A stretch of DNA of 64,000 bases from JAAFIP01 sp043728315 (GCA_043728315.1 JAYTMT010000002.1:18489-82488), one strand, 5' to 3'. Counted from the first letter of the stretch, positions 16,522 through 26,394 are shown. Numbers and translations: made by a program. The notes: generated by a model from the sequence alone, not told the origin.

Positions 16522-18768
16522 TCAAAAAGCTCTTTTTTTAACTGCGGGTGCTTGCACCATCTCGTGCCAAGCCTTCACCAAGGCATCGGAGAAGGCTTCA
16601 TCATTGATGTGATGAGGCAAGCGGATGAGTTGGCGCTGGCTGCCAGCGCGAAAATTCTTTTCAATTGCCTCAAACAAGGCGCGATTGGCCTCAGGATCGT
16701 GGAAAGGCTGGCCAGGCTTATCAATGGCCGATACGCCACCATCAGGAATAAAGAAGCGCACAGGGCCACGCATGGCATTGAGTTTGCGGGCAATGAATTC
16801 ACCCATCTGTTGGCACTCTTGCGCTGTGGTGCGCATCAATGTCACGGAGGGATTGTGTTTGTACAGTAAACGATTTTTGAATTTCTCTGGTACGGTGTTG
16901 AAGGCACCGAAATTCACCATGTCCAGCGCGCCGCAAGAGCCGATGTAGGGGATATCGCTTTGGGCAAACACGTCCATACGTGTTGCACCCGCTGAGAAGA
17001 CACCGCCCACTAACTCATCCGCTATCTCTGTGGTGCTGATATCAAGCACACCGGCCAGCAAACCAGAATCCACCAGTTTTTCCATTGACTGCCCACCTAC
17101 GCCTGTAGCATGGAAAACCAAGCAGTCATAGTCATGTTCTAGCTGCTTAGCCACAGCTTGCACGCAAGGCGTGGTCACGCCAAACATTGTCAAACCAATC
17201 GCGGGCTTGGTGTCGCTGCTTTGGATTGGCGGCTGCGCCACCATGCCTGCCAGCGCATGGGCTGCATTGCTCAGCACTTTCTCACTGATGCGATTGATGC
17301 CTTGCACATCTGTCACCGAATACATCATGCAAATATCGCTAGGACCCACATAGGGGCGCGTATCCCCGGATGCGACGGTGGAGACCATCACCTTGGGTAC
17401 GCCAACCGGCAAAGCACGCATCGCGGGTGTGGCCAAAGATGTGCCGCCCGAGCCGCCTGCAGAAATAATGCCACCCACATCACGCCGCGTTTGGATGTAA
17501 TGTTCAAAGGCGACAGCCATCGCACTCACCGCGCTGCCGCGATCACCGCTGAACACAGCGCTTTCTCCTTGCGGATGCAAGCGTGCCACCTCACGAGGAT
17601 GCACGTTCGCGGTCGATGTACGGCCAGAAGTAGAGAGATCAACCGTGACAACGCGCAGTCCGGTTTTCTCCAAGCACTGGCGAATGAAAAACAGCTCTCG
17701 CGCTTTGGTGTCAAACGTGCCTGCCACGTAAGCCGCGCGTGTGCTGCTGGTTGCGACTGGCAATTGCAACCCTTTTGCCATTGAAGCAATGCGTACTACT
17801 TGCTTGGATGGTTCGCTTTGAACAGCAAGCAAAGACGGTTGGCGCTCAATGTCCGTGACTGCAACTTGCGTACTGCCCACATTCCAGCGATTGAATCCGC
17901 GCACACTGCCAGGCGCCGAATCCGACAAAGACTGCAAGCCATCAGCATGCGATCTTTTCACAGTCCACATCTTGGGAGTGGATTGATCGGTGAGCGCCGC
18001 AGGTTTTTCTTCTTCAGCACTATCGCCACTGGAGCGCACGCCAAGCAAACGCTCTTGCAGCTCTCGATCAGCAGCAAGCGTGGCTTTATCCATCTGGTGG
18101 GCAATACGGCCATTGACCATGACGCCAATGCGATCTGCCACATCAATCGCCACACCTAGATTTTGCTCAATCAGCAAAATCGCCATCGAGCCCTCAGCAG
18201 CCAGCTCGCGCATGGCTTTGGCCACTTGCTCCACAATCACAGGAGCCAAGCCCTCGGTCGGCTCATCCATCACGAGCAAGCGGGGTTGAAGCAATAGGGC
18301 TCTGCCAATCGCTAACATTTGCTGCTCGCCGCCGGACAGCTGTGCTCCACCATTGGATTTGCGCTCGGCCAAGCGCGGGAACATGTCATACACACGCTGC
18401 ACATCGCGCTTGCGCGGAGCGACCAGAAGCAGCGTTTCATCCACTGTGAGGGATGGCCACACGCGCCGGCCTTGCGGCACATACGCCACACCATGCTTGG
18501 TGATGCGATTCGATGGCAGGCCCAAAACCTCTTGCCCCGCCACGCGGATGCTGCCTGTGCCGGGTACGATGCCTGTCACGGCGTTGCACAGCGTGGTTTT
18601 TCCCATGCCATTGCGCCCCACAATCGCTGTGACGCCACGCTCCAGCGTCAAGCTCACATCTTGCAACGCATGCGCGCGCCCGTAGTAGACGTTGAGGCCT
18701 TTGATCTCCAGCATGGGAACAGACATGCCAGAGGGCTTGTCTGCGCGATTTTTGCCAAACCAGCTCAT
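16522..18768 (-). CDS. LivF-type ABC ATPase fused to Tm-1-like (UPF0261) domain
   Basis: A 748-residue fusion. Residues about 15-245 are a branched-chain-type ABC ATPase: Walker A GRNGMGKTT (51-59), signature LSGGEQQ (144-150), Walker B LLVMDEP (164-170). A poorly structured linker of about 100 residues follows. Residues about 345-748 are a Tm-1-like ATP-binding domain: AAYVAGTFDTKARELFFIRQ, GGIISAGGSGGTSLATPAMR, GLTMFGVTTPCVQ and the C-terminal FFIPDGGVSAIDKPGQPF. The start overlaps the stop of the preceding ATPase gene (ATGA). A transport ATPase tied to a metabolic or signalling domain suggests that the imported compound is handled at the transporter. Confidence 0.9.
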   Translation of the reverse strand: MSWFGKNRADKPSGMSVPMLEIKGLNVYYGRAHALQDVSLTLERGVTAIVGRNGMGKTTLCNAVTGIVPGTGSIRVAGQEVLGLPSNRITKHGVAYVPQGRRVWPSLTVDETLLLVAPRKRDVQRVYDMFPRLAERKSNGGAQLSGGEQQMLAIGRALLLQPRLLVMDEPTEGLAPVIVEQVAKAMRELAAEGSMAILLIEQNLGVAIDVADRIGVMVNGRIAHQMDKATLAADRELQERLLGVRSSGDSAEEEKPAALTDQSTPKMWTVKRSHADGLQSLSDSAPGSVRGFNRWNVGSTQVAVTDIERQPSLLAVQSEPSKQVVRIASMAKGLQLPVATSSTRAAYVAGTFDTKARELFFIRQCLEKTGLRVVTVDLSTSGRTSTANVHPREVARLHPQGESAVFSGDRGSAVSAMAVAFEHYIQTRRDVGGIISAGGSGGTSLATPAMRALPVGVPKVMVSTVASGDTRPYVGPSDICMMYSVTDVQGINRISEKVLSNAAHALAGMVAQPPIQSSDTKPAIGLTMFGVTTPCVQAVAKQLEHDYDCLVFHATGVGGQSMEKLVDSGLLAGVLDISTTEIADELVGGVFSAGATRMDVFAQSDIPYIGSCGALDMVNFGAFNTVPEKFKNRLLYKHNPSVTLMRTTAQECQQMGEFIARKLNAMRGPVRFFIPDGGVSAIDKPGQPFHDPEANRALFEAIEKNFRAGSQRQLIRLPHHINDEAFSDALVKAWHEMVQAPAVKKRAF

Positions 18769-19574
18769 CAGTGCTTGCCTCCCATATAGATGGTCTGCAC
18801 TTGCGCATCGTTTTCTATTTCGTTTGGCGTGCCTTCTTTAATCACACGTCCGTTGTGCATCACTGTGACACGCTCCACCACTTTGAGCGCGATATCCAAA
18901 TCATGCTCAATCAATACAAAGCTCATGTGAGAAGGCAAGGAAGTCAGCAGCAGCACCAGCTCACGACGCTCTGCGGGCGACAAACCTGCGGCAGGCTCGT
19001 CAAACAATATCAAACGCGGCGCACCCGCCAGCGCCATACCAATTTCCAGCTGCCTTTGCTGGCCATGTGCGAGGTTAGCGACCGTTTCGTTGGAGATATG
19101 CGTCAACCGCGCACGTTCGAGCAAATCTTCAGTTGCAAGCATTGAGGCGTGCTGCTTACTAGGACGCAAAAAACTGTAGCGTCCAGAAGCTACACCACGC
19201 ACCGCTAAAAATAAATTATCACGAACTGTTAGCTCGCGAAACAGCAAAGACGACTGGTACGTGCGGCGCATGCCTTTGCGAATGCGCTCGAACGGGGTCA
19301 ACTCAGTGATGTCTTCGCCGAAAAAATGAATCCGCCCAGATGTGGGCGGAAAGTCGCCAGTGATGGCGTTAAACAACGTGGTTTTACCCGCACCGTTGGA
19401 GCCCAAGATCGCATACTTCTGGCCAGCCGCCACAGTCAGGCTTACATCATCCACGGCGCGCAAAGCGCCGAAAGCACGCGTCACACCCTTGAGGACAAGA
19501 GCGTCATTCGATGCGAGCTGCGATACCGGCGTCTTGGAAGAAGCAGGCATAGCGCGCGTGGAGCTTGTTGACAT
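18768..19574 (-). CDS. LivG-type ABC transporter ATPase
   Basis: About 268 residues. ATP-binding subunit of a branched-chain amino acid/amide-type (HAAT) importer. It shows Walker A GSNGAGKTT, the signature region NLAHGQQRQLEIGMALAGAP and Walker B LILFDEPAAGLSP, plus the LivG-type C-terminus (RVIKEGTPNEIENDAQVQTIY). The ATG at 19574 (MSTSSTRAMPAS) is slightly preferred over 19589. It pairs with the downstream LivF-type ATPase domain, with which it overlaps by one base. Cytoplasmic face of the inner membrane. Confidence 0.92.
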   Translation of the reverse strand: MSTSSTRAMPASSKTPVSQLASNDALVLKGVTRAFGALRAVDDVSLTVAAGQKYAILGSNGAGKTTLFNAITGDFPPTSGRIHFFGEDITELTPFERIRKGMRRTYQSSLLFRELTVRDNLFLAVRGVASGRYSFLRPSKQHASMLATEDLLERARLTHISNETVANLAHGQQRQLEIGMALAGAPRLILFDEPAAGLSPAERRELVLLLTSLPSHMSFVLIEHDLDIALKVVERVTVMHNGRVIKEGTPNEIENDAQVQTIYMGGKH

Positions 19575-19615
19575 GAGGTGGCTGTCCAATACTTGTTCGT
19601 GGGCTCTAACGGGGT

Positions 19616-20872
19616 TTATGGGCAGTTAGGTGCGTCACGCGTACCGATGACAAACTCTTCTTTCTTCAAGCCCAGCATCTGATCCACGTTGTCGCTGCGG
19701 CTGAGCACTTTGTTAAAGAGATTACCTTGTGCGTCCTTGCTCACCTCAACTACGAAACTCGTGCCAATCGCTTGACGGTTAGCATCTAAGCGCACATCAC
19801 CAGTGGGCGATTTGAGAACCATTTTGCTCAACGTATCACGGTATTTGGCTTGACCACCCGACAAATCACCGTTCACTGCGGCCAGGCCATCCAAGGCAGC
19901 TTTCATATTGAGGTAGTAAGACCAAGCAAACAAGCTGGGTGAGGGATAGGCACCAGAGGCCACTGTAAAGTTCTTCTGATAATCAGCCACAAAGGCTTTC
20001 CATTCTGGCGTGTCCAGCGCATCAGCGTAGGGTGCACCAGACAGAGTACCCACCAGAGAATCCCTGCGCTTGCCGCGATAGTTCAGTACGTCTTGGCTCA
20101 CGGTGATGGAGCCGCCCATGAGAGGCTTGTCTCCACCTGACGCTTCATACTGGTTCAAGAAGTTCACAGCATCCGAACCACCCAACACAATCAGCAGAGC
20201 ATCCACGTCTTTAGGAATACGGGCAATCACGGAGGAATAGTCTTTGCCGCCCAGTGGCACCCAAGCCTTCAATGGCACTTTGCCACCCAGCTTGCAGTAT
20301 TCGGTCATGAAGCCTTGCACCTGCGAATAAGGGAAAGAATAGTCTTCCGCAATGATCATGGTGCGTTTGTAGCCTTTGGCCATCGCCGCTTTACCCAAAC
20401 CCATCATCCACTGGCTGCCATCGGTGTTGAAACGGAAAAAATTGGGGCTTGGATTAACCAAAGTGGCAGCTTGTGCGCCCGAGCTACCGTTGATGAAGGT
20501 GATATTGGGTTGCGTCTTGGAATAGTCTTTCACTGCAACGCCTTCACCGCCAGACAGGGGGCCGACCATGATGTCTACTTTGTCTTGCTCTACCAGCTTG
20601 CGCGTGGCGTTCACTGCCACATCAGGTTGCGCATTCGAAGATGCCTTAATGATTTCAATTTTGCGGCCAGCCACCACGCCATTGCGTTGCTTCACAGCCA
20701 ACTCAGCACCGCGCATGCCATCCGCACCGCCAGCAGCAAAGGGGCCTTCTAGCGTCGCTAGTAAACCAATTTTAACGGTTGCACCTGATTGCGCGAACCC
20801 CATCGGCATGCAGGCGATAGCAATCGCAGCACCCACCAAGGTACGAGCCAGTATTCTCTTGTTAGTTTTCAC
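19616..20872 (-). CDS. LivK-type ABC transporter substrate-binding protein
   Basis: A 418-residue periplasmic binding protein of the amide/urea/branched-chain type. The signal peptide is clear (MKTNKRILARTLVGAAIAIA, cleavage after GFAQ), followed by VKIGLLATLEGPFAAGGADG and GAELAVKQRNG, the usual opening of this family. The ligand is not evident. A strong ribosome site (AAGGAGAT) precedes the ATG. It lies between the permease genes upstream and the ATPase genes downstream, so the operon encodes a complete importer. Confidence 0.92.
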   Translation of the reverse strand: MKTNKRILARTLVGAAIAIACMPMGFAQSGATVKIGLLATLEGPFAAGGADGMRGAELAVKQRNGVVAGRKIEIIKASSNAQPDVAVNATRKLVEQDKVDIMVGPLSGGEGVAVKDYSKTQPNITFINGSSGAQAATLVNPSPNFFRFNTDGSQWMMGLGKAAMAKGYKRTMIIAEDYSFPYSQVQGFMTEYCKLGGKVPLKAWVPLGGKDYSSVIARIPKDVDALLIVLGGSDAVNFLNQYEASGGDKPLMGGSITVSQDVLNYRGKRRDSLVGTLSGAPYADALDTPEWKAFVADYQKNFTVASGAYPSPSLFAWSYYLNMKAALDGLAAVNGDLSGGQAKYRDTLSKMVLKSPTGDVRLDANRQAIGTSFVVEVSKDAQGNLFNKVLSRSDNVDQMLGLKKEEFVIGTRDAPNCP

Positions 20873-20906
20873 AATGATCTCCTTCGTCGTTGATAAAAGG
20901 TACGTG

Positions 20907-22043
20907 TTAGCGTACGGTAGTTTTGATAGACAGCTTGGGTAATAGGCGTGCTTTCATACGCGCCCACAACCCAAGCAAACCATCAGGGGAAAAAAGAACA
21001 ATTGCCAGAAAAACACCACCGATCACGAGATTAAATCGCTCGCGATTGATCAAGTCGATGGCAAAAGTCTGTAGCAGTATAAAAATAATTGCACCCAAGA
21101 ATGCGCCTATTGGATGCTTCATGCCGCCCAGCACGGCAATCACCAAAATATTGATGAGCCAGCCAGTATTGACCGAGCCTGGCGTGATCAAGCCGTTGTA
21201 CCAAACCAGCATCACACCGCCCACGGCTGCAATAAAACCCGACACTGCATACGCCGCCAAACGATGGGCTGTGACGTTAAAGCCCAGAGAATTCATACGC
21301 CTTGCGTTGTCGCGTGTGCCTTGCAATGCAATGCCAAAAGGCGTACGAATCAAGTGTTTTACAAAGAAGTACCCCGCCAAGGCGAGCGCTAAGCTCAGGT
21401 AATAGAAGGGCAGCGGCGAGCGCCAATCAACACCGAACAATTTCGGTGGATAAACTTTTTGAAAGCCTTGAAAACCATTAAAGACGCTGTAGTTTTGCAA
21501 AACCAAATAATAAAAAGCTGCACCAATCGCGACTGTGATCATGATCGTGTAAATGCCTTCGGTGCGCACAGACAAAAAGCCGATCAACACAGAGCACGCA
21601 GTGGCTATGGCCAGCGCAAATATAAGCGCCACCCACCATGGCCAATTCAGACTAATTTCCGGCGAGCCGCTAGCGCCCAAAATAGCGACTGCATAGCCAG
21701 CAATACCAGCCACAGTCATTTGCGCAAGCGACACCATGCCGCCATACCCTCCTAAAAAAGTGAGTGATAGAGCGATCAAACCAAAAATCAAGGACTGTGC
21801 ACCGATTTGAAACGCCAAAAATGGCGATACCAGCAAGGGAAATGACAGCACAAACAACATGATCGCCACATGTCGGATGCCAACGGTTGTGATGGTGTCA
21901 CGCATCCATTCATAGGAAGGCTGTGCTTGCGCGCCTGCATGCTTGGCAGCATGCGACCCCGCCGCCTTGCTTACAGAAGTACCTTGACGCAAAGCAGAAT
22001 TTGCATCGCGGTTCATGGCTTGCCGCCAGCGAGAGGCGCTCAT
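20907..22043 (-). CDS. LivM-type ABC transporter permease
   Basis: A 378-residue inner-membrane permease with about eight to ten hydrophobic segments and LivM landmarks: LIFGLIALSLTFLGGYGGMV, VRTEGIYTIMITVAIGAAFY, GIALQGTRDNARRMNSLGF and GVMLVWYNGLITPGSVNTGW. It has a longer cytoplasmic N-terminal extension (about 60 residues) than most LivM proteins. The ATG overlaps the stop of the LivH-type gene (ATGA). It forms the translocation pore together with LivH. Confidence 0.93.
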   Translation of the reverse strand: MSASRWRQAMNRDANSALRQGTSVSKAAGSHAAKHAGAQAQPSYEWMRDTITTVGIRHVAIMLFVLSFPLLVSPFLAFQIGAQSLIFGLIALSLTFLGGYGGMVSLAQMTVAGIAGYAVAILGASGSPEISLNWPWWVALIFALAIATACSVLIGFLSVRTEGIYTIMITVAIGAAFYYLVLQNYSVFNGFQGFQKVYPPKLFGVDWRSPLPFYYLSLALALAGYFFVKHLIRTPFGIALQGTRDNARRMNSLGFNVTAHRLAAYAVSGFIAAVGGVMLVWYNGLITPGSVNTGWLINILVIAVLGGMKHPIGAFLGAIIFILLQTFAIDLINRERFNLVIGGVFLAIVLFSPDGLLGLWARMKARLLPKLSIKTTVR

Positions 22044-22996
22044 GTTGCTTTCCCCATGATGCCGCGCGGGCGAAATGCCAAGACCACAATCAAAATCACA
22101 AAAGTAAACACCACGCTGTAGGTTGGTGCATAGGCCAAGCCGTAGGTTTCAGCCAAACCCAAAATTACTGCGCCAATCGCTGCTCCCACGACACTGCCCA
22201 TGCCACCCACAATCACTACTATCAACGAAGCCAGAAGCAAACGCGTATCTTCGCCTGGCACGATGGACAGTTCAACCGAACCGATCACGCCACCCAAGCC
22301 AGCCAATCCAGCTCCGAGTGCAAACGTGACGGCAAAAATCAAATTTACATTCACTCCTGCAGCAGAAAGCATGGCGCGATCATCTACGCCTGCGCGTATC
22401 ATCATGCCGACTCGGGTTTTGCTAAGTAACAACCACAGTGCAACACCGATTACGATACCCATGCCTAGCAGGCTCAGTCGGTAAGCGGAGTATGCATTGA
22501 TGATGGGCAATCCTCTGATGGGGCCTTGTAGCCACTCGGGCGCTTCCATTTGATAGACCTGTGCAGTAAAAACCCACAGCAAAATATCCGCAATCACGAT
22601 TGACAAACCAATAGTGACCATGGTCTGGCGCAGGTCTTGGTTTTGCATATGCCGCAGGATCAGCACCTGCATCAACAGCCCAACCAAAGCAGCAGCGCCA
22701 AAGCCAGCAGCAATCGCAAGTACCCAATAACCTGTTTTGGCGGCGACCAAATAGCCCACGTATCCACCGAGTAAATACAAAGAGCCATGTGCTAAATTCA
22801 CATTGCGCATCAGTCCAAAAACCAAAGTGAAACCGCTAGCTACTATGAAATAGAGCGACGCTAATGTAAGGCTGTTGAGCAGAGTAACAAAATACAGGCG
22901 CAGATTGTCCGCAATCGCCCAAGCGCTGAATATGGCGATCGGGCCGCCCACCAAAATCCACAAAGCGATCTTTTGATTGCGCGTCATGCTGCCCAC
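22040..22996 (-). CDS. LivH-type ABC transporter permease
   Basis: A 318-residue inner-membrane permease of the branched-chain amino acid/amide type. It shows YFIVASGFTLVFGLMRNVNL, AHGSLYLLGGYVGYLVA, GVDDRAMLSAAGVNV and LGGVIGSVELSIVPGEDTRL, all typical of LivH. It overlaps the start of the LivM-type gene by four bases, and its own start lies 12 bases inside the end of the preceding amidohydrolase gene, so the operon is tightly packed. Confidence 0.93.
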   Translation of the reverse strand: MGSMTRNQKIALWILVGGPIAIFSAWAIADNLRLYFVTLLNSLTLASLYFIVASGFTLVFGLMRNVNLAHGSLYLLGGYVGYLVAAKTGYWVLAIAAGFGAAALVGLLMQVLILRHMQNQDLRQTMVTIGLSIVIADILLWVFTAQVYQMEAPEWLQGPIRGLPIINAYSAYRLSLLGMGIVIGVALWLLLSKTRVGMMIRAGVDDRAMLSAAGVNVNLIFAVTFALGAGLAGLGGVIGSVELSIVPGEDTRLLLASLIVVIVGGMGSVVGAAIGAVILGLAETYGLAYAPTYSVVFTFVILIVVLAFRPRGIMGKAT

Positions 22997-24273
22997 CCGC
23001 GCATACTGCTGCGGCTATCTAAAGCTGGTGTTTTCACAAACTTACCGTCTTTCATCACGGCCAGCATGCGATCTGGCTTGCGCAGAATACCCAAATTCGC
23101 CAAAGGATCACCGTCAACTAGGAGCAGGTCAGCGAGATAGCCTTCTTTTACCAATCCCAGCTCGTGAGGGCGCATCATGATTTGGCCTCCAAGCTGTGTT
23201 GCACTGCGTAGCGCTTGAGCTGGCGTGAAGCCGAGGTATTTTACAAAGAACTCCAAATCGCGGGCATTTTGGCCATGCGGCGTGAAGGCAAAGCCGTAAT
23301 CGCCGCCAGGCAAAACACGGATGCCGCGCTTGCGCATCGCGTTCAGGGACTGGAGTGCTGCATCCCATTCGATTTGGTAGCCCATCTCTACGGCTTTGGC
23401 ATGTGTCGTGCCCCAAGGTTCGGCCTCATAGAGCATGGCATACAGGATGGCAATACCAGGCGCAACAAATACACGATCACGTGCGGCTTCCAGCATATCC
23501 AGTGTTTTTTCATCGGTAAAGCTGGCGTGATAAATCAAATCAATGCCATGGCGCAGCGCTTGTTGAATGCTCGCGTTGGATCGCGCATGCGCAATGCCTC
23601 GCTTGCCTCGCGTGCGCACCTCATGCATGGCCGCTGCTACTTCTTCATCACCCATCCAAGTGGTTTCTGCAGGCGCGTCTGGCACAAAATTGTCGCCCGA
23701 TAGATTGAGCTTGATCGAATCCACACCGTACTTCAAGAATGTGCGTACCGCTTTGCGCATCTCATCAGCGCCGCTTACAACCACGCCAAAGCTGAACTCT
23801 GGGAAAGGTAAGTGGGATAGCATTTCATCACCCAAACCACCCGCCACAGTGATTTCTTGGCTAGCTGCCAAGTAGCGTGGCCCAGGAATTTGACCGGCGT
23901 TGATGGCATTGCGGATCACAACATCCAAGCGTGGCTTAGCGCAAGCGGCACCCAGGCATGATGTCCAGCCAGCCATGAGGTATTGCTTGGCCACTTTGGT
24001 ACACCACAGCACATGCTCTTCCACTGGCATGGTTTGAATAGCGGACAGGGTGGCAGCATCGTTCCAAGAGAAATGCGTGTGCGCCTCGACCATGCCAGGC
24101 ATGAGGGTTGCACCTGCGCCATCGATCACCATGGCATCGCCAATAGAGAGGCCATGGCTGTTGTGGCTGACCCGCTCTATACGCTGGCCTTGCACGATAA
24201 CGCTGCCCATGAACGGCTGCTCCCCCGTGCCATCGAAGATGCGAACGTTAGTGAAATGGATCCGATTAGTCAT
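22984..24273 (-). CDS. Metal-dependent amidohydrolase (second of a tandem pair)
   Basis: About 429 residues, amidohydrolase superfamily (imidazolonepropionase/dipeptidase-like branch). The metal-site order is complete: MVEAHTHFSW (H-x-H), a lysine in DSIKLNLSGDN, GIAHARS, DLIYHASFTD and the aspartate in VLPGGDYGFAF. The ATG at 24273 (MTNRIHFTNVRIFDGTGEQP) removes an overlap with the neighbouring gene and matches the start of its paralogue, so it is preferred over 24345. Substrate unknown; probably a cyclic amide, lactam or similar bond in the compound brought in by the ABC system. Confidence 0.88.
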   Translation of the reverse strand: MTNRIHFTNVRIFDGTGEQPFMGSVIVQGQRIERVSHNSHGLSIGDAMVIDGAGATLMPGMVEAHTHFSWNDAATLSAIQTMPVEEHVLWCTKVAKQYLMAGWTSCLGAACAKPRLDVVIRNAINAGQIPGPRYLAASQEITVAGGLGDEMLSHLPFPEFSFGVVVSGADEMRKAVRTFLKYGVDSIKLNLSGDNFVPDAPAETTWMGDEEVAAAMHEVRTRGKRGIAHARSNASIQQALRHGIDLIYHASFTDEKTLDMLEAARDRVFVAPGIAILYAMLYEAEPWGTTHAKAVEMGYQIEWDAALQSLNAMRKRGIRVLPGGDYGFAFTPHGQNARDLEFFVKYLGFTPAQALRSATQLGGQIMMRPHELGLVKEGYLADLLLVDGDPLANLGILRKPDRMLAVMKDGKFVKTPALDSRSSMRGWAA

Positions 24274-24283
24274 ATTCTTCGCC

Positions 24284-25585
24284 TCATGCATTCCAGCGCG
24301 TGGCTTGCGTGTTGCGCACGGGTGGCTTGCGGTGGAATTTGCCATCTTTCATGACAGAAAGAATGCGTTTCTTGTCTTGCAGCACCGTGATATCCGTCAG
24401 TGGATCGCCATCAATGAGTAAGATATCAGCTAGGTAGCCTTCTTGAATTTTTCCAAGCTGCTTGCCCAACTTCATTATTGGGCCGCCCCATGCTGTTGCA
24501 GACAGCAATGCTTCCATATTGGACATGCCCACGTACTTCACAAAGTACTCCAAATCTCTGGCATTGGTGCCGTGGGGTGTCCAAGCAAATCCGTAATCAC
24601 CACCGGGCAGGATGCGCACGCCGCGCTTGTGCAAGGCGCGCATGCTTTCCATAGCTGCATCAAGCTCGCGGAAATAGCCCATTTTCTTTGCCGCCTCGGG
24701 CGTGATGCCCCATTCGCTGGCGTTGTGGCAGGTATTGATCAGCCATGCCAAGCCGGGTGCAATGAAGTGCCTGCGCTTGCTTTCCTCAAGCATGTCCAGT
24801 GTTTCGCTGTCTGTGAAGCTGGCGTGATAGATCACTTCGATGCCATGTTTAATGCATTGCTGAATCGACCAGGTAGATCGCGCATGGGCTGCAACGCGCT
24901 TGCCCCAAGCCTTGGCCTCTTGCACGCAGGTTTTGATTTCTTCTTCTGTGAATTGGCTCATCTCACTTGGCATGCCTGTGATGGATTCACCCGAGAGATT
25001 GATCTTGAGCGAATCTACGCCGTATTTGGTGAACATACGCACGCAGCGGCGCATTTCTTCCACGCCGCTGACCACTGCACCAAAAGCGAATTCTGATTGT
25101 GGCAAATGCGGCTGTGTGGTATCTCCCAAGCCCCCCGGTACCGTAATTTCTTGGCTTGCTGCCAGATAGCGCGGACCAATTATCGTGCCATCATTAATCG
25201 CATTGCGGATGACCACGTCAAGCCTAGGCTTAGCAGTCGCTGCGCCCACGCAGCTCGTCCAGCCCATATCCAGATACCGCTCGGCTACTTGTGCGCACCA
25301 CAAAATATGCTCCTCGGGCGGCATGCGCTGAATCGCATCTAGGCTGGGCTGGTCATTCCAAGAAAAATGTGTGTGCGCTTCGATCATGCCAGGCATCAAA
25401 AATGCGCCCGCACCATCAATCGTCTGCACGCCGTGCACGACTGAGCTGCTGCCATAGGAGGAGCGGCTCACGCGCGCAATCCGATTGCCCTGCACCAGCA
25501 CTTCACCACGGAAGGGCTGCTCGCCTGATGCATCAAAGATGCGCACATTAGTAAATAAAACATCGCTCACGGTTGTATCCTTCAA
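24284..25585 (-). CDS. Metal-dependent amidohydrolase (first of a tandem pair)
   Basis: A 433-residue paralogue of the next gene, with the same metal-site motifs: MIEAHTHFSW, DSLKINLSGESI, AAHARST, EVIYHASFTDS and ILPGGDYGFAW. It opens with VLFTNVRIFDASGEQPF, nearly the same as its neighbour. The two differ in many positions, so the duplication is not recent; they may act on successive intermediates or on stereoisomers. The ATG overlaps the stop of the alpha/beta hydrolase gene. Cytoplasmic, with no signal peptide. Confidence 0.88.
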   Translation of the reverse strand: MKDTTVSDVLFTNVRIFDASGEQPFRGEVLVQGNRIARVSRSSYGSSSVVHGVQTIDGAGAFLMPGMIEAHTHFSWNDQPSLDAIQRMPPEEHILWCAQVAERYLDMGWTSCVGAATAKPRLDVVIRNAINDGTIIGPRYLAASQEITVPGGLGDTTQPHLPQSEFAFGAVVSGVEEMRRCVRMFTKYGVDSLKINLSGESITGMPSEMSQFTEEEIKTCVQEAKAWGKRVAAHARSTWSIQQCIKHGIEVIYHASFTDSETLDMLEESKRRHFIAPGLAWLINTCHNASEWGITPEAAKKMGYFRELDAAMESMRALHKRGVRILPGGDYGFAWTPHGTNARDLEYFVKYVGMSNMEALLSATAWGGPIMKLGKQLGKIQEGYLADILLIDGDPLTDITVLQDKKRILSVMKDGKFHRKPPVRNTQATRWNA

Positions 25586-26385
25586 CGTTGACGATCAAGA
25601 AAATCACGCAGGAGGCGGCGGCATGCATCGACACGCTCCAGCATCGGCCAATGGCCACATTTGTTCAAAATCTCAAGACGTGTTTGCGGCAGGCGAGCCA
25701 TCAGCTCCCGCGCTCCCGCAAGGGGAGTGACGACATCTTCATCCCCAGTCACCAACAACGTGGGGCACTTGATTTTTTCTAAAGTTGTTGGCATTGCCTG
25801 CGCAAGCAGCAAACAGTTGCGTGCATAGCCTTCGGGATCTTGCCCCATGATGCTTTCACGCACATATGCCACCGTTACAGGTTGTGTTTCTTTGGTTGAA
25901 ACAGACAGTGCTGCATTGGAGACGGCTATCGCAGCCTCGAAGTTACCCTTCTCGCGCACCAAGGGTGCACGTGCGTTCATGACGTCGCGCATACCCTGTG
26001 GTGGCTGCAAAAGTGAAGCAAAGAGCGTCATACTTTTTACCAGCTTAGGATCTTTCACAGCCACAAAGGGGCAGACGATGGTGCTCAATGAATGCCCCAC
26101 CAAATGCATCTGCTGTACACCCAAGGCCTGACACACATCGATCACAGATTGCGCTACCACATCAGCCGTTAGTTGGCCCTTATGCGCCGTGTTTTCAGAC
26201 AGGGCATAAGCATTATTGGAGCGCCCAGCACCTGGCGTATCAATGCGAATCAGTTTGTAGTTTTGCAGCACGGGCATCAGCGGTGCCCACACATTCATCG
26301 AACCACCCAAGCCGTGAACCATGACGACGGCCTCACCCTCGCCCTCCACGTCAACGGCCATCTTGTCGATCCATTGAATAGCCAT
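25582..26385 (-). CDS. Alpha/beta hydrolase
   Basis: A 267-residue alpha/beta-fold hydrolase. It has the oxyanion HGLGGSMNVW, the nucleophile elbow LVGHSLS, an acid in VTGDEDVVTP and the catalytic histidine in LNKCGHWPMLE. The overall pattern resembles 3-oxoadipate enol-lactonase and ring-cleavage-product (C-C) hydrolases. It lies 9 bases after the FAH-family gene and overlaps the first amidohydrolase gene by four bases, so it should act in the same pathway. Substrate not determined. Confidence 0.9.
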   Translation of the reverse strand: MAIQWIDKMAVDVEGEGEAVVMVHGLGGSMNVWAPLMPVLQNYKLIRIDTPGAGRSNNAYALSENTAHKGQLTADVVAQSVIDVCQALGVQQMHLVGHSLSTIVCPFVAVKDPKLVKSMTLFASLLQPPQGMRDVMNARAPLVREKGNFEAAIAVSNAALSVSTKETQPVTVAYVRESIMGQDPEGYARNCLLLAQAMPTTLEKIKCPTLLVTGDEDVVTPLAGARELMARLPQTRLEILNKCGHWPMLERVDACRRLLRDFLDRQR

Positions 26386-26394
26386 GTTATGCCT

